The translations under genes were made by a program, and so were the position numbers. A stretch of DNA of 31,651 bases from CALAED01 sp937891035 (lineage in GTDB: Bacteria; Actinomycetota; Actinomycetes; Streptosporangiales; Streptosporangiaceae): contig DASQSZ010000143.1 in the NCBI GenBank assembly GCA_035642125.1, positions 1-31,651 on the forward strand, read 5' to 3'. Positions 30,841 to 31,651 of the stretch are shown here, piece by piece. The notes under the pieces were generated by a model. It saw only the letters and a list, made by a program, of their open reading frames with translations, ran no database searches and had not been told where the DNA came from. The first letter of the stretch is position 1. The number at the start of each line of letters is the position of its first letter.

Positions 30841-31651
30841 ATGGCACGGAAGCAGCGTGGGAGGCGCGGACGGTCTGTGGTTGATGGGGCGGTGTTTGCG
30901 GACCGCTATCGGCTGATCGAGTGGATCGGGCGAGGCGGCTTCGCCGACGTGTGGCGGGCCGAGGACATAACGTTGGGCCGCCCGGTCGCGGTCAAGGTGT
31001 GGACCTCTCCCGCATCGGCCGACGATGGGACGGCGGCCCGCGTCTGGCAGGAGGCGCGGGAGGCGGCGCGGCTGGTCCATCCCCGTATCGCGCGGGTGTA
31101 CGACATCGGCGCAGATGGCGAGCACTTGTTTCTGGTCACAGAGCTGGTGGCGGGCCACGATCTGACGAGTGCGCTGGCCCAGGACGGCCCGTTGCCCATA
31201 GCGCGGGTGGCGCGGATCGGCGCGCAGGCGGCGCGGATACTGGCCGCGGCCCACGCGCAGGGCTTCGTGCACGGCGGCCTGAAACCGGGCGACGTGCTGC
31301 TGACGGCGGATGACACCGTGAAACTCACCGACTTCGGCACCGCCGCATCCCCCGACACCACCGGCCCCGCGGTCGGATCCGGCGCCCGCTCCTACGCCGC
31401 CTATACCTCGCCCGAGCAGGCTGTGGGCCTTCAGGCCGGGCCGGCCAGCGATCTGTACGCGCTCGGCTGCGTGCTGTATGAGCTGCTGGTCGGACATCCC
31501 CCCTTTACCGATGCCGGCGACGATCCCGACGGCATGCTCCGACCGCACGTCGAGGACGAGCCGGTGCGGCCCGGGAGTTTGCGTCCCGACATCCCCGCCG
31601 AGCTTGAGCATGCCGTGCTGCGGATGCTGGCCAAGAACCCGGCGGACCGCC
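30841..31651 (+). CDS. Serine/threonine kinase-like protein, probable pseudokinase (runs off the window)
   Basis: The first 270 residues of a PknB-type kinase domain. The glycine loop is GRGGFADV (30-37), the ATP-anchoring Lys is in VAVKVW (Lys52), DFG is at 164-166 and SPEQ replaces APE. The catalytic loop reads HGGLKPGD (144-151) where active kinases have HRDLKPxN. The HRD Arg and catalytic Asp are both Gly and the metal-binding Asn is Asp. Phosphotransfer is therefore unlikely, although ATP binding may remain. The ATG at 30841 is in frame but lacks a clear ribosome site; GTGs at 30877 and 30892 are alternatives. The frame is open to the last base, so any TM or sensor part lies outside. Confidence 0.85.
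   Translation, partial: MARKQRGRRGRSVVDGAVFADRYRLIEWIGRGGFADVWRAEDITLGRPVAVKVWTSPASADDGTAARVWQEAREAARLVHPRIARVYDIGADGEHLFLVTELVAGHDLTSALAQDGPLPIARVARIGAQAARILAAAHAQGFVHGGLKPGDVLLTADDTVKLTDFGTAASPDTTGPAVGSGARSYAAYTSPEQAVGLQAGPASDLYALGCVLYELLVGHPPFTDAGDDPDGMLRPHVEDEPVRPGSLRPDIPAELEHAVLRMLAKNPADR

Overview
The window is high-GC DNA with strong G/C preference at third codon positions. It carries actinobacterial-type genes: serine/threonine kinases, a LacI-controlled GH16 hydrolase, an FtsX-type exporter beside a NarL-type two-component system, and YqeB and DUF6069 membrane proteins. I infer a filamentous actinomycete, possibly Streptosporangiales-like; the genus is not resolved. No rRNA, tRNA, CRISPR array or intact insertion sequence was seen.

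Region 1 (1-12331) looks like ordinary chromosome. It holds the C-terminal end of a glycosyltransferase, a CDGSH iron-sulfur protein with a small membrane protein, a uridine-kinase-like protein with a degenerate P-loop, a phospholipase C-type phosphoesterase and a small membrane protein. A secreted GH16-CBM6 glucanase is divergent from its probable LacI repressor, with a perfect 18-bp operator overlapping a good sigma-70-type promoter. A secreted M36 metalloprotease, an ACMSD-type amidohydrolase and a transmembrane Ser/Thr kinase follow.

Region 2 (about 12332-24080) looks like a defence or accessory island. It has lower GC, gene relics, frameshifts and almost all genes on the minus strand. 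Its core is a four-gene operon read from 22465 down to 14776: a CARF-HEPN protein (a Csm6/TIGR02710-like ring-nucleotide sensor and RNase), a UPF1/DNA2-like SF1 helicase of about 1105 aa, a winged-helix protein of unknown function, and a double-HKD phospholipase D-family protein. The last three genes have start/stop overlaps, and the first two are 19 nt apart. No CRISPR array or Cas10 gene lies in the window. The set looks like an antiphage system in which a CARF sensor-effector is joined to a helicase-nuclease pair. I do not recognise it as a described system; Mokosh (SF1 helicase plus PLD) is the closest theme. Around it are an uncharacterised 558-aa protein, a relic of a PF04672-type methyltransferase, a frameshifted small gene, a frameshifted SAM methyltransferase, a 13-bp perfect inverted repeat, and the C-terminal third of a DrmC-like (DISARM) PLD gene.

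Region 3 (24111-31651) returns to typical chromosome. A NarL/HisKA_3 two-component system is divergent from a MacB/FtsX-type ABC exporter, followed by YqeB and DUF6069 membrane proteins. The window ends inside a second Ser/Thr-kinase-like gene whose catalytic HRD aspartate is replaced by glycine, a likely pseudokinase.
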